Below, one piece after another: positions 31,760 through 39,670 of a stretch of DNA of 64,000 nt; positions within the stretch are counted from its first letter, which is position 1; every line of letters begins with the position of its first letter. Origin of the DNA: Candidatus Saccharibacteria bacterium CG_4_10_14_0_2_um_filter_52_9 (lineage in GTDB: Bacteria; Actinomycetota; Acidimicrobiia; Acidimicrobiales; RAAP-2); the NCBI GenBank assembly GCA_903970515.1, contig CAJCJA010000022.1, positions 1 through 64,000 of the forward strand. The letters are read 5' to 3'. Below the pieces are notes generated by a model, which searched no databases, had not been told where the DNA came from, and saw nothing but the letters and a program-made list of their open reading frames with translations. The translations under genes and the position numbers were made by a program.

Positions 31760-32715
31760 TCGCGCGCGATCCGAGTGAACTCTTCGAACTCGCGAACAAG
31801 GGTTCACGAACCGCACTCGCGCGACTCTTGACCTACGTCGAATCCGGCGGGACTTCGCACCTCGACACCGCCGCCCTCGCGTATCGCACGCCGTCGCCCT
31901 ACGTCGTAGGGATCACGGGCCCTCCGGGCGGCGGCAAGTCGACTCTCACCGACCGCTTGATCACGACGAGCCTCGAGGCGGGATCCTTCGACGGCGATGA
32001 ATCCTTCGACCAGGTCGGGGTGCTCTGCGTCGACCCGAGTTCGCCCTTCAGCGGCGGCGCAATCCTCGGGGACCGCATCCGCATGCAGGACCACGCGACC
32101 AACGAGCACGTGTTCATTCGCTCCATGGCGACGCGTGGGCACCTAGGAGGACTGTCGCTCGCGGTGCCCGACGCGCTGCGCGTGCTCGGAGCGTCCGGGT
32201 TCCGCCTCGCCATCGTCGAGACGGTGGGGGTTGGTCAGATGGAAGTCGACATCGCCTCTGCCGCCGACACGACCGTCGTCGTGACGAACCCCGGGTGGGG
32301 CGATTCCATGCAGGCGAGCAAGGCGGGGTTGTTGGAGGTGGCGGACATCTTCGTCATCAACAAGTCCGAGCGTCCCGGGGTTCGCGAGACGCGTCGCGAT
32401 CTCGAACAGATGTTGGATCTGGGCGAGCACAAGTGGCGCCCGGTGATCGTCGAGACGACCGCGACGAGTGGTGTCGGCACTGAGGCGTTGTGGGACGCGA
32501 TCATCGAACACCGTCGCTTCGTGCTCGCCGAAGACTACGACGCGCTCCAGCGTGCACGTCTTCGCGTGGCGCTGGACCAGGTGCTCGCGGCGATGTTGCG
32601 GGCGAAGGTGGGCGACCTCGCGAGAGGCGAGTCCTACGACACGCAGATAGAGCGACTGCTCGCGGGTACGACTGATCCGTACCACGCGGCAGAGGTGTTG
32701 CTCTCCCCATCATGA
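31756..32715 (+). CDS. meaB: MeaB/ArgK-type G-protein chaperone
   Basis: 319 residues. The P-loop is GPPGGGKSTLTDRL; the family segment VDPSSPFSGGAILGDRIRM, the switch VETVGVGQMEVDIASAADT and the NKSE base-recognition motif (VINKSERPGV) all match MeaB. Members protect and reload adenosylcobalamin-dependent methylmalonyl-CoA mutase or related mutases. No mutase is in this window. It is coupled to murA upstream and overlaps the following membrane protein by ATGA. Confidence 0.92.
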   Translation: MIARDPSELFELANKGSRTALARLLTYVESGGTSHLDTAALAYRTPSPYVVGITGPPGGGKSTLTDRLITTSLEAGSFDGDESFDQVGVLCVDPSSPFSGGAILGDRIRMQDHATNEHVFIRSMATRGHLGGLSLAVPDALRVLGASGFRLAIVETVGVGQMEVDIASAADTTVVVTNPGWGDSMQASKAGLLEVADIFVINKSERPGVRETRRDLEQMLDLGEHKWRPVIVETTATSGVGTEALWDAIIEHRRFVLAEDYDALQRARLRVALDQVLAAMLRAKVGDLARGESYDTQIERLLAGTTDPYHAAEVLLSPS

Positions 32716-33164
32716 TCGCGACCTCGACCGCCTACGACCTCGTTTTCTTGGTGCACATCCTGGCGGGAATCGCGACGTTGGTGGTGTTCATCGTCATGCG
32801 TGTCGCCGCGATGGCGGTGGCGCGAGGGGCGAGTTCCGACGTCCAGCGCGCGCGTTTCCCGAGTCGGCGTAATTGGGCGGCGAGGGTGCTCCACGTACTA
32901 CCGATCACCGGGCTCATCATGTCCTGGAGCGGTGATAGTTCGGTGTCGCTCACGCGCCCGTGGATCGTCGTGGGCCTCGTGTGCTATCTCGCGGCGGCGG
33001 GTCACCTCGAGGCGCGCACGCTACCCCTCGAGACATCGCTCGCCGAGGTGATTCAACACGACGGCGTGGCCTCACCTGCTCGGGGGCGAAAGTTGGTGCT
33101 GTCGATCGACGTGCTCCTCGCCCTCGTGGGGGTCGCTTTCATCTCGATGCTCGTCCAGTACTAG
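32712..33164 (+). CDS. Four-helix membrane protein
   Basis: 150 residues with four predicted membrane helices (about 8-30, 58-76, 84-102, 128-148). His 16 in helix 1 (VFLVHILAG) and further His residues are reminiscent of DUF2269/CopD-like membrane proteins, but no signature is decisive. It is translationally coupled to meaB. Function unknown. Confidence 0.75.
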   Translation: MIATSTAYDLVFLVHILAGIATLVVFIVMRVAAMAVARGASSDVQRARFPSRRNWAARVLHVLPITGLIMSWSGDSSVSLTRPWIVVGLVCYLAAAGHLEARTLPLETSLAEVIQHDGVASPARGRKLVLSIDVLLALVGVAFISMLVQY

Positions 33165-33175
33165 GAGCGTCGCGT

Positions 33176-34432
33176 TTAGAGAAAGCTGGCGCGTCCGACC
33201 ATGCCCGCGGCGACCGTGGCGTTGGTGACGTCGTCGATGAGAACGAAACTGCCAGTGACGCGATTATCGAGATAGTCATCGACCACGATCGGGTCGGCCG
33301 TCTGTAGTCGCACGATGCCGATCTCGTTCGTGCTGAGACTCGACGCCTCGTCGGTGTGGAGCGTCGCGACGTCGACGACGCCTGACAACTCGGTGACGCG
33401 AACTGGCGTGACCCGCGTCGTGTGCTTGAGGCGCAGACGCTGTCCCACCTTGAGCGAGTTCTCGCCGAACCAGCAAAGGGTCGCGGTGAAGTCCTTGGTC
33501 ACCTTGGGTAGCGGAGCGGTCGTGATCAGGTCACCACGACCCGCGTCGGTCTCGGCGACGAGATCGACGTCGATCGAAAGTCCGGTTGTCGCGCGTTCGA
33601 TGGCGCCCGAACCGGCGTGCACGCCCTTCACCGTCGTTTCGATGTTCGCGGGCAACAACGTGACGACGTCGCCCACCGAGAGCGTCGCCCCGTTGAGCAT
33701 GCCCGCGTACGTGCGGCCGCCACCGGGCTGGCGCAGGACCCACTGGATGGGCAATCGCGCGCCGTGATTGGTCGTCGTCCACGAACCGGCGTCCGAGGTC
33801 TCGAGGGCACTGAGGACGGTCGGTCCCTCGTACCACGGGGTGTTGGTCGAGGACTCGACGACGTTGTCACCCAAGAGCGCCGAGACCGGGATGCACGTGA
33901 CGTGCTCGAAGCCCAGCTCGTGCGCGAGGGTCTCGACTTCATCGACGATCGAGCGATAGGCGCTCTCGGACCAGTTGACCTCGTCCATCTTGTTCACGGC
34001 GACGACGATCGTTCGCACACCGAGCAGCGCCGCGATCACGAGGTGGCGTCGCGATTGTTCCTTGAGACCGTGAGCGACGTTGAGCACCACGAGGGCGAGG
34101 TCCGCGGTGGATGCCCCCGTCGCCATGTTGCGCGTGTACTGCACGTGTCCGGGGCAGTCGGCGATGATGAATTTGCGCGACGGCGTCGTCGCGTAGCGGT
34201 ACGCCACGTCGATGGTGATGCCCTGCTCTCGTTCGGCGCGAAGTCCGTCAGTCACGAAACTGAGATCGAGGTCGCCGACGCCGCGTTTCTCCGACGCCGC
34301 GGCGACGGCGTCGAGTTGGTCGTCGAAGAGCTGTCGCGTGTCGACGAGGATCCGTCCAATGAGCGTCGATTTACCGTCGTCGACCGATCCCACGGTCGCG
34401 AGGCGCAGCAAATCCTTGTGGGCCAATTTCAT
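33176..34432 (-). CDS. cysN: Sulfate adenylyltransferase subunit 1 (GTPase)
   Basis: 418 residues. An EF-Tu-like GTPase that drives APS formation by CysD. G motifs: GSVDDGKSTLIGRIL, ADCPGHVQYTRNMATGAS, and NKMDEVNW. Two beta-barrel domains follow. It is the short form without a fused CysC kinase, so no PAPS-making activity is encoded here, consistent with the APS-reductase type CysH opposite. It starts directly after the cysD stop (TAGATG). Confidence 0.95.
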   Translation of the reverse strand: MKLAHKDLLRLATVGSVDDGKSTLIGRILVDTRQLFDDQLDAVAAASEKRGVGDLDLSFVTDGLRAEREQGITIDVAYRYATTPSRKFIIADCPGHVQYTRNMATGASTADLALVVLNVAHGLKEQSRRHLVIAALLGVRTIVVAVNKMDEVNWSESAYRSIVDEVETLAHELGFEHVTCIPVSALLGDNVVESSTNTPWYEGPTVLSALETSDAGSWTTTNHGARLPIQWVLRQPGGGRTYAGMLNGATLSVGDVVTLLPANIETTVKGVHAGSGAIERATTGLSIDVDLVAETDAGRGDLITTAPLPKVTKDFTATLCWFGENSLKVGQRLRLKHTTRVTPVRVTELSGVVDVATLHTDEASSLSTNEIGIVRLQTADPIVVDDYLDNRVTGSFVLIDDVTNATVAAGMVGRASFL

Positions 34433-35356
34433 CTAGAAGTAGCCCTCGCGCTTGCGATCCTCCATCGCCGTCTCGCTGAAGCGGTCGTCCGCGCGCGTGG
34501 CGCCTCGTTCGGACACGTTGGCGAGGGCGACCTCGTCGATGATCGCGGCGAGCGTCGAGGCGTTCGAGAGCACGGCCCCCGTACAGTTGGCGTCACCGAC
34601 CGTGCGAAAGCGCACCTTGAGTCGTTCGATCTTCTCGTTCGCGTCAGGGCGCACGAAGGGACCCACGGCGAGCCACATGTTGTCGCGCAAGACGACGTCG
34701 CGCTCGTGAGCGAAGTAGATCGACGGCAGTTCCATCTCCTCGCGTTCGATGTACTGCCAGACGTCGAGTTCGGTCCAGTCCGACAGCGGGAAGGCGCGTA
34801 GGTGTTCGCCGGTGTTAACCTTGCCCTGGTAGAGCTGCCACAGCTCGGGACGCTGTTGACGCGGATCCCATTGTCCGAAGGCGTCGCGGAACGACAAGAT
34901 GCGTTCCTTCGCCCGCGCCTTGTCCTCATCGCGTCGCGCACCACCGAAGGCGGCGTCGAAATTGTGTTCGTTGATCGCGTCAAGCAGCGTGACAGTCTGG
35001 AGGCGGTTGCGCAGCCCGAGCGGACCCGGATCGGCGACCTTACCTTCGTCAATGGAGTCTTGGACTTTGGCGACAATGAGCCGGGCGCCCGCTTTCTTTG
35101 CCGCGCGGTCGCGGTACTCGAGTACTTCGGGGAAGTTCTGGCCGGTGTCGATGTGCATTACCGGAAAAGGAAGGTGCTGAGGAGCGAAGGCCTTGGTGGC
35201 GAGGTGCAGCAAGACCGCGGAGTCCTTACCCCCGGAAAAGAGCAGGACGGGTCGCTCGCATTCGGCAACGACTTCTCGCAAGATGAAGATCGCGTGCGAT
35301 TCGAGGAGATCTAGATGATCGGTCATAAAGTGAGTTTGCACTGCGTCGGTTCTCAT
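34433..35356 (-). CDS. cysD: Sulfate adenylyltransferase subunit 2
   Basis: 307 residues. It adenylates sulfate to APS (PP-loop ATPase fold: LLFSGGKDSAVLLHLA). FPVMHIDTGQNFPEVLEYRD and the C-terminal RKREGYF are family marks. Two starts are possible: ATG 35356 and ATG 35326 (MTDHLDLLESHAIF, the usual family start). Neither has a good ribosome site, so a leaderless transcript is likely. Divergent from cysH. Confidence 0.95.
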   Translation of the reverse strand: MRTDAVQTHFMTDHLDLLESHAIFILREVVAECERPVLLFSGGKDSAVLLHLATKAFAPQHLPFPVMHIDTGQNFPEVLEYRDRAAKKAGARLIVAKVQDSIDEGKVADPGPLGLRNRLQTVTLLDAINEHNFDAAFGGARRDEDKARAKERILSFRDAFGQWDPRQQRPELWQLYQGKVNTGEHLRAFPLSDWTELDVWQYIEREEMELPSIYFAHERDVVLRDNMWLAVGPFVRPDANEKIERLKVRFRTVGDANCTGAVLSNASTLAAIIDEVALANVSERGATRADDRFSETAMEDRKREGYF

Positions 35357-35365
35357 GGGGAATCA

Positions 35366-35385
35366 CTAGTCTAGTAATTCTAGTA
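35366..35385. promoter_or_regulatory. CTAG-rich operator candidate in the cysD-cysH divergent promoter
   Basis: Three CTAG tetramers occur within 18 bp (35366, 35371, 35380), the last two forming the near-palindrome CTAGTAATTCTAG (35371-35383). CTAG is rare in GC-rich DNA. A TTGACA lies at 35392-35397 toward cysH without a clear partner box. The site could bind a sulfur-responsive regulator serving both operons; the regulator is not in the window. Confidence 0.45.
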
Positions 35386-35417
35386 AAAGCCTTGACAATG
35401 TTAGGCTTGGAGCCCAA

Positions 35418-36092
35418 ATGTCCATGAATATCGCCACTCCCACGATCGAAGAACTCGACGTCCAAAACGTCACTTTTGAGCGTTCGACGCCCCTCGAGAT
35501 ACTGGAGTGGACCTTCGCACACTATGGCGACGACGTCGCGATGGCGTGCTCCTTCGAGGACGTGGCGCTCTTGCACATGGTCCACTCGCTTCGCCCGCGT
35601 ACCGAGATCATCTTCTTGGACACGGGGGGTCACTTCCCCGAGACGCTCGAATTCGCCTCTCGCATCGAGCGCGAGTGGGACCTCAACCTCACTCGCACGC
35701 ACCCAGGGCCCGAGGCGGACGAGTGGCCGTGCGGTACGGAGCGATGCTGTGAATTGCGAAAGGTCGAGCCCCTGTCGCGTGCCGTGAAGGGAAAGGCCGC
35801 GTGGATCACGTCGGTCAAGCGCTCCGACGCAGCGACGAGAGCGTCGATGAAGATCATTGGTTGGGACGAGAAGTTCGCGCTGGTGAAGGTGAATCCCCTC
35901 GCGACGTGGAGCGATGATGACGTCGCGTACTACTTGACGTCGAATGGTTTGCCTGAGCACCCGCTCTGGGCGCAGGGTTACGCCTCGATCGGATGTGCGC
36001 CGGTGACGATCAAGCCCGTCGAAGGTGGCGACCGCCGCTCGGGTCGTTGGGCCGGTGCCGACAAGGAGGAGTGCGGTCTCCACGAGGCCTAA
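35418..36092 (+). CDS. cysH: APS reductase-like CysH missing one Fe-S cysteine
   Basis: 224 residues. It reduces adenylylsulfate to sulfite using a catalytic C-terminal cysteine (KEECGLH). Family marks are ACSFEDVALLHMV, FLDTGGHFPETLEF, the Cys-Cys pair in TERCCELRKVEPL, and YASIGCAPVT. In APS reductases the last motif is SIGCxPCT, and the two cysteines plus the Cys-Cys pair hold a [4Fe-4S] cluster. Here the second is Val (GTG codon at about 36012). The rest is intact. ATG 35418 or 35424 may start translation. Function is likely but its cofactor state is open. Confidence 0.92.
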   Translation: MSMNIATPTIEELDVQNVTFERSTPLEILEWTFAHYGDDVAMACSFEDVALLHMVHSLRPRTEIIFLDTGGHFPETLEFASRIEREWDLNLTRTHPGPEADEWPCGTERCCELRKVEPLSRAVKGKAAWITSVKRSDAATRASMKIIGWDEKFALVKVNPLATWSDDDVAYYLTSNGLPEHPLWAQGYASIGCAPVTIKPVEGGDRRSGRWAGADKEECGLHEA

Positions 36093-36127
36093 CTTCGAAT
36101 ATCCACCAAAATAAAGGGTTTTCGAAG
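36093..36127. terminator. 7-bp hairpin after cysH
   Basis: CTTCGAA (36093-36099) pairs with TTCGAAG (36121-36127) across an A/T-rich 21-nt loop, starting directly after the cysH stop. It is weak for a terminator and has no U-tract. It may equally be an operator for the next gene. Confidence 0.35.
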
Positions 36128-36172
36128 TACGGTTGACCTCAATGTTTGCGTGCCCGTCAAGGATTTGATCAG

Positions 36173-36925
36173 GTGCTGCTAATCGTCCTCGCTCTTTTGT
36201 GGGTGGCGATACTGATTCCCATCGCTGTACGACGACTTCGCGACGACAACACCGAGCGCTCCATCGAATCGTTTCACGCCGAACGCGACGTCTTGAGCCG
36301 CCAAGAATTGGCGCATTCACCTCCCGCGTTCGACGATCGACCCGCGGTGCGACATCCCGACGAGTACGAACCCGTCGGACGACCACGTTTGACCGTCGTT
36401 CACGACGAAGACACCTATGGTTCGATCGAGGCACGCAGTACGTGGGACGAATGGAATCAGAGTTACAACTACGACCGCGACGTTCGTGCACCAAAGCGCG
36501 AAGAGATGAATCGTTACGCGGCGGCGTACGCATCGGTACCGGGCGAGCGCTTCAGCGCCGGATTCGACCCCCCGTACTACGAACGAGTTTCGATGAAGGT
36601 TCGTCGACGCAGGATCATGGTCGCGCTCTTCGTGATCGGCGCCCTTTTCACTGGACTAAATGTCGTGACGAAGTCGGGCGTCTTGGAAGATGCCGCCATC
36701 GCGGCGTGGCTCGCACTCGCGGCGTTTTTCGCTCTCGCGCTGGTGGCCCTGGGCCTTGGGTACTTGAGTCCGCCCACCCTGTTGTCGGGTAGGGCGCACG
36801 AGTACGACGACGCACCGATCGCCCCGTTGTACCCCGCAACGTACGGGGATTACGAAGAACGCTACGAAACTCAAGGCGTTCCCTCGTGGCCCCGCGAATC
36901 ACTCCCTCGCCGAGCCTTAGGATAA
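36173..36925 (+). CDS. Membrane protein of unknown function
   Basis: About 250 residues. One N-terminal membrane helix (VLLIVLALLWVAILIPIAV), a charged cytosolic region of about 120 residues rich in Arg/Glu/Asp/Tyr, then two adjacent helices (about 150-195) and an acidic, Tyr/Pro-rich tail. GTG 36173 has AAGGA about 10 bases upstream; a TTG at 36146 adds nine residues. I do not recognise the family. The layout is common among actinobacterial divisome/envelope accessory proteins, but that is only an analogy. Confidence 0.7.
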   Translation: MLLIVLALLWVAILIPIAVRRLRDDNTERSIESFHAERDVLSRQELAHSPPAFDDRPAVRHPDEYEPVGRPRLTVVHDEDTYGSIEARSTWDEWNQSYNYDRDVRAPKREEMNRYAAAYASVPGERFSAGFDPPYYERVSMKVRRRRIMVALFVIGALFTGLNVVTKSGVLEDAAIAAWLALAAFFALALVALGLGYLSPPTLLSGRAHEYDDAPIAPLYPATYGDYEERYETQGVPSWPRESLPRRALG

Positions 36926-36940
36926 TGTTGGTACTCCTTC

Positions 36941-37013
36941 GGGGGTGTAGCTCAATTGGTAGAGCGCTACGTTCGCAATGTAGAGGCAGTGGGTTCGAAT
37001 CCCATCACCTCCA
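36941..37013 (+). tRNA. tRNA-Ala (anticodon CGC)
   Basis: GGGGGTG (36941-36947) pairs with CACCTCC (37006-37012). D arm GCTC/GAGC, anticodon loop TTCGCAA and T arm GTGGG-TTCGAAT-CCCAT are clear. Anticodon CGC reads GCG. Discriminator A is at 37013 and is followed by CCG, so CCA is not fully encoded. Its 3' end is duplicated at 38628-38649. Confidence 0.96.
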
Positions 37014-37015
37014 CC
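36994..37015. mobile_element. attL-like core in tRNA-Ala 3' end
   Basis: A 22-bp sequence beginning TTCGAATCCCATCACC, spanning the T loop to two bases past the tRNA, recurs exactly at 38628-38649. Duplication of a tRNA 3' end is the classic footprint of tyrosine-integrase insertion. Confidence 0.75.
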
Positions 37016-37023
37016 GAGGCCAC

Positions 37024-37085
37024 TTTGGGACACGGGTGGTGAGTCTTTACACCATTTTGGAACACAGGTGGTGAGACTTTGCACA
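37024..37085. repeat. 30-bp imperfect tandem repeats at the island left end
   Basis: 37024-37053 and 37056-37085 are about 25/30 identical, sharing ACACxGGTGGTGAG and ACTTT/TCTTT blocks with period 32. They may be binding sites for a recombination or transposition protein, or paired relics of an insertion-sequence end. Confidence 0.7.
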
Positions 37086-37131
37086 GAAAAAAGGACTGAA
37101 CACGTTTCGGGAAATTGGGCTTCCCCTAGCG

Positions 37132-37665
37132 TCAGTGTTCGATCCCGCGATCGTCACGGTCCTTCATGCGTGAGCGCTCGAGGACCTGACGGAGTATCGG
37201 GAGGACCGCGCGATCTTTCTCACGGCCGGCCGCTTCTTTAGAACGAATGACATCGGCGAGTGCCGCGACCGAGATGGTCACGCTGTCGGTGATCTGCTCG
37301 CGAGTGGCTGATCGACGCAGGTCGTCGTAGCCTCGCGTGCCGTCAGGTAGAAGGGCGATGTCCAGATAGCCGTGCTTTGTCACGAAGGTCCAAGTCGTAC
37401 CTTGTTCGAATGTTCGCTCATCGAGTTCGATTGCTAGTGGTTCTTCCATGTCTGGGACTCGAAGCTTGGCTTCAAGTTCTGTCAGCGCCGCCGCGAGTCT
37501 CGTGAAGTTCTCCTTGGTCCGTGCGGGAGTGACGTCAACGTCACGGGTGACGTAAGGGGATCCGCGCAGCTCAGCAGCCAGTCCGCCGATGACGACGTAG
37601 AGAACTTTGTGACGTTCGAGTACTTCGAGGATTTCGTCCGGTCGATAGGGAACGAAATCAGTCAT
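37132..37665 (-). CDS. AbiEii-like nucleotidyltransferase (toxin candidate)
   Basis: 177 residues from ATG 37665. The N-terminal half has the minimal nucleotidyltransferase pattern GGLAAELRGSPYVTRDVDV, i.e. GG-x-RxTxDxD, with a later Asp in HGYLDIALL. Members of this superfamily paired with an XRE protein act as toxins that modify tRNA or proteins, in AbiE/MenAT-like systems. It overlaps the upstream XRE gene by 8 bases, so the two are co-expressed. A phage-defence role is inference. Confidence 0.75.
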   Translation of the reverse strand: MTDFVPYRPDEILEVLERHKVLYVVIGGLAAELRGSPYVTRDVDVTPARTKENFTRLAAALTELEAKLRVPDMEEPLAIELDERTFEQGTTWTFVTKHGYLDIALLPDGTRGYDDLRRSATREQITDSVTISVAALADVIRSKEAAGREKDRAVLPILRQVLERSRMKDRDDRGIEH

Positions 37666-37981
37666 GGTGGCTCGTCGTTCGTTGCGCACGGCGATCGTGG
37701 AAGCGTACGCGAGTCAAGAGATCGGCAAAACGTTCAGCCGACGTCATTTGGAGATGGTGATCGATGATGGTCACGTTCGAATCATCGAACTTGGACATGA
37801 AAAACGTGAGTTCCAAACCACACGCGCGAACGACCTCGCGCACGGTCTCGATACTTGGCGACACGTCATTGCGTTCCCATCGCGCAATCACGGACTGAGA
37901 TTTGTCGAGGCGTTCACCCAATTCGGCTTGGGTCAGACCAGCCCTCAGCCGAGCCTCTTTGATCAGGTCTCCACTCACCAT
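37658..37981 (-). CDS. XRE-family HTH protein (antitoxin candidate)
   Basis: 107 residues from ATG 37981. An HTH_3 domain (about 5-62): IKEARLRAGLTQAELGERLD, then KSQSVIARWERNDVSPSIET. The C-terminal 40 residues are charged. The order antitoxin then toxin with overlap, and a perfect palindrome just upstream, are the usual pattern for an autoregulated toxin-antitoxin operon. A longer frame to 38038 would run through the operator, so 37981 is preferred. Confidence 0.82.
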   Translation of the reverse strand: MVSGDLIKEARLRAGLTQAELGERLDKSQSVIARWERNDVSPSIETVREVVRACGLELTFFMSKFDDSNVTIIDHHLQMTSAERFADLLTRVRFHDRRAQRTTSHHD

Positions 37982-37991
37982 GTGATCAATA

Positions 37992-38009
37992 TAGTACAAA
38001 TATGTACTA
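37992..38009. promoter_or_regulatory. Palindromic operator of the XRE/NTase pair
   Basis: TAGTACA (37992-37998) and TGTACTA (38003-38009) are perfect inverted copies with a 4-bp centre. The site lies 11 bp before the XRE start and overlaps A/T-rich DNA (CTATATT on the minus strand) that could be its -10 box. XRE antitoxins usually bind such sites. Confidence 0.7.
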
Positions 38010-38627
38010 AGCAAACTCTGGGGGAGCGCTACCGTCATCTCTCACCCAACGGTCGCACCCGTGGTCCTTTCGCGCCTTCGATGAATTCGCCGACACGCCA
38101 AGCTTCTTACCAGGGACTTTCGCCTATGGCCCCCTGGGTAGGTGCGCTCAGCCCTTGAAGCCGCCGACCCGGGGTCCATCGAGCGTTTGACTCGGGGGAG
38201 CTAAAGCACCGTATAGAAATCCATCAAGTATCGACCCCCTATTGCTGACCGAGTGGAGGTCACGAATCGGTCATTGGTCCCCCGGTTCCACGCACTGGAG
38301 GAACCCGAAAAGTTCAAGTTCAGCTTGACGAGCGCCGCGAAAGTCGCACCGGACTTCCATTTGTATGGCCGAAACGAGATGACTTTGCCCGAACGGGGGA
38401 CAAGAACGGGTGGCGCTTTCACCCACTGATCGGGCTCGAGATACGACGCGATGCCTTGGCTTCTCCTTCTTGATGCCAAGCAACCAAGTAACTATGAAGT
38501 GCTGCTATGGCTCGCGCGGCGACAAGATTGGTTGAGTGTACCATTGCGATTGGGTCGCCGCCCTTGGCGTAATGCTTAGGCGTCATCGAAATTCGAAATC
38601 AGTTGCCTAAAGGCTTCCAAGGTTCCT

Positions 38628-38649
38628 TTCGAATCCCATCACCTCCACC
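38628..38649. mobile_element. attR-like copy of the tRNA-Ala 3' end
   Basis: An exact 22-bp copy of 36994-37015, without the rest of a tRNA. It marks the right border of the island, about 100 bp before the RibD-like gene. Confidence 0.75.
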
Positions 38650-38747
38650 CTGGGACCTTTCCTCCGCCTTTCTCCGCATCCATCGGAAAGTTCTAAATAG
38701 TATTGTCTTGAAACTTGTCCGTTGTTTCGTCGTTAAGAGGGGATCGA

Positions 38748-39392
38748 ATGACGCAGGTAGTCCGTGTCCACAATTTCATGGTAACGAGCGACGGCTACGG
38801 CTCCGGTGAGGGCCAGAGTCTTGAGCACCCCTTTGGTCACGCAAATCCTGCCGAACTGTTTTCGTGGGCGGGTGCGACGGCGCACTGGGTCAATCGCACT
38901 GATCCGGGGGGAACGTACGGGTTTGATGACTACTGCACGCGCGATTTCACCCGCAACATCGGCGCCGAGATCATGGGGCGCAATAAGTTTGGGCCTCAGC
39001 GTGGACCATGGGAAAACTATGACTGGGAAGGGTGGTGGGGTGACGACACCCCGTTCCATACGCCAGTGTTCGTTCTCACGCATCACGTGCGCCCTTCAAT
39101 AACGCTGGGGGACACCACATTTCATTTTCTCGATGCGTCGCCGCAGGAAGCATTGGCCCAAGCGTTCGAGGCGGCCGACGGAAAGGACGTGCGCATTGGT
39201 GGCGGCGTCGCCACGCTGCGCGAGTTTCTCGACGCCGACCTGATCGATCAGATGCACTTCGCGGTTGCGCCCATCGAATTAGGTCGCGGCGAAAGAGTAT
39301 GGAACAGTCCCGACGATCTGGTCGACCGTTTCTACCTGGAGAAGATACCGAGCCCGAGTGGCGTTACTCATCTTTTCTTTTGGCGTCGCTAA
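38748..39392 (+). CDS. RibD C-terminal/dihydrofolate reductase-like protein
   Basis: 214 residues from ATG 38748, with AGAGGGGA 4 bases upstream. Features: VVRVHNFMVTSDGYGSGEG at the N-terminus, GAEIMGRNKFG, PVFVLTHHVRPSI, VRIGGGVATLREFLDADLID and a C-terminal THLFFWRR. These match the RibD_C/DHFR-like family, NADPH-dependent reductases of unknown substrate that are common in actinobacterial accessory regions. It lies just outside the island. Confidence 0.88.
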   Translation: MTQVVRVHNFMVTSDGYGSGEGQSLEHPFGHANPAELFSWAGATAHWVNRTDPGGTYGFDDYCTRDFTRNIGAEIMGRNKFGPQRGPWENYDWEGWWGDDTPFHTPVFVLTHHVRPSITLGDTTFHFLDASPQEALAQAFEAADGKDVRIGGGVATLREFLDADLIDQMHFAVAPIELGRGERVWNSPDDLVDRFYLEKIPSPSGVTHLFFWRR

Positions 39393-39604
39393 CGCTCAAG
39401 AAGGCGCAGCTCTCTGCATTCATGTGCGTCATCAACGTAACGTTGCATGAGCGAATCGGCCGCCTGACCGGCGATTCGACTCCGTCGGACTCGTCGGAAT
39501 TCGACCGACGCTTCTCTTCGATCATCCAACGGATCTCCGGGCCAGCGTCCCAGCCTCGAATCCGTCTCACTGCGGTTTTTTGTTGAGGTGAATGCACGAC
39601 CTAG

Positions 39605-39667
39605 TTGACACGGACTCGGCGGCGCGATATATTCAACTCATTAGTTTATTAACGTACTGGTTGAATA
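39605..39667 (+). promoter_or_regulatory. Promoter and inverted-repeat operator of the ArsR-SRPBCC pair
   Basis: TTGACA (39605-39610), a 17-bp spacer and TATATT (39628-39633) make a near-consensus sigma-70 promoter. An 8-bp inverted repeat, TATTCAAC (39630-39637) and GTTGAATA (39660-39667), overlaps the -10 box and ends 3 bp before the start codon. This fits autorepression by the ArsR-fold protein encoded next. Confidence 0.7.
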
Positions 39668-39670
39668 ACA

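Larger units (their letters stand above)
37016..38627. mobile_element. 1.6-kb island inserted at tRNA-Ala
   Basis: It is bounded by the two 22-bp tRNA-derived repeats. It contains a pair of 30-bp direct repeats near its left end, a nucleotidyltransferase/XRE gene pair on the minus strand, and about 600 bp (38010-38627) without a recognisable gene; a 92-codon minus frame at 38201-38479 resembles nothing I know. No integrase, relaxase or transposase is visible. It is either a satellite element mobilised in trans or a remnant that lost its integrase. Confidence 0.6.

Noticed and set aside
38201-38479. 92-codon minus-strand frame inside the tRNA-Ala island
   Set aside because: No motif, no ribosome site and no neighbour support; kept only as part of the island description.
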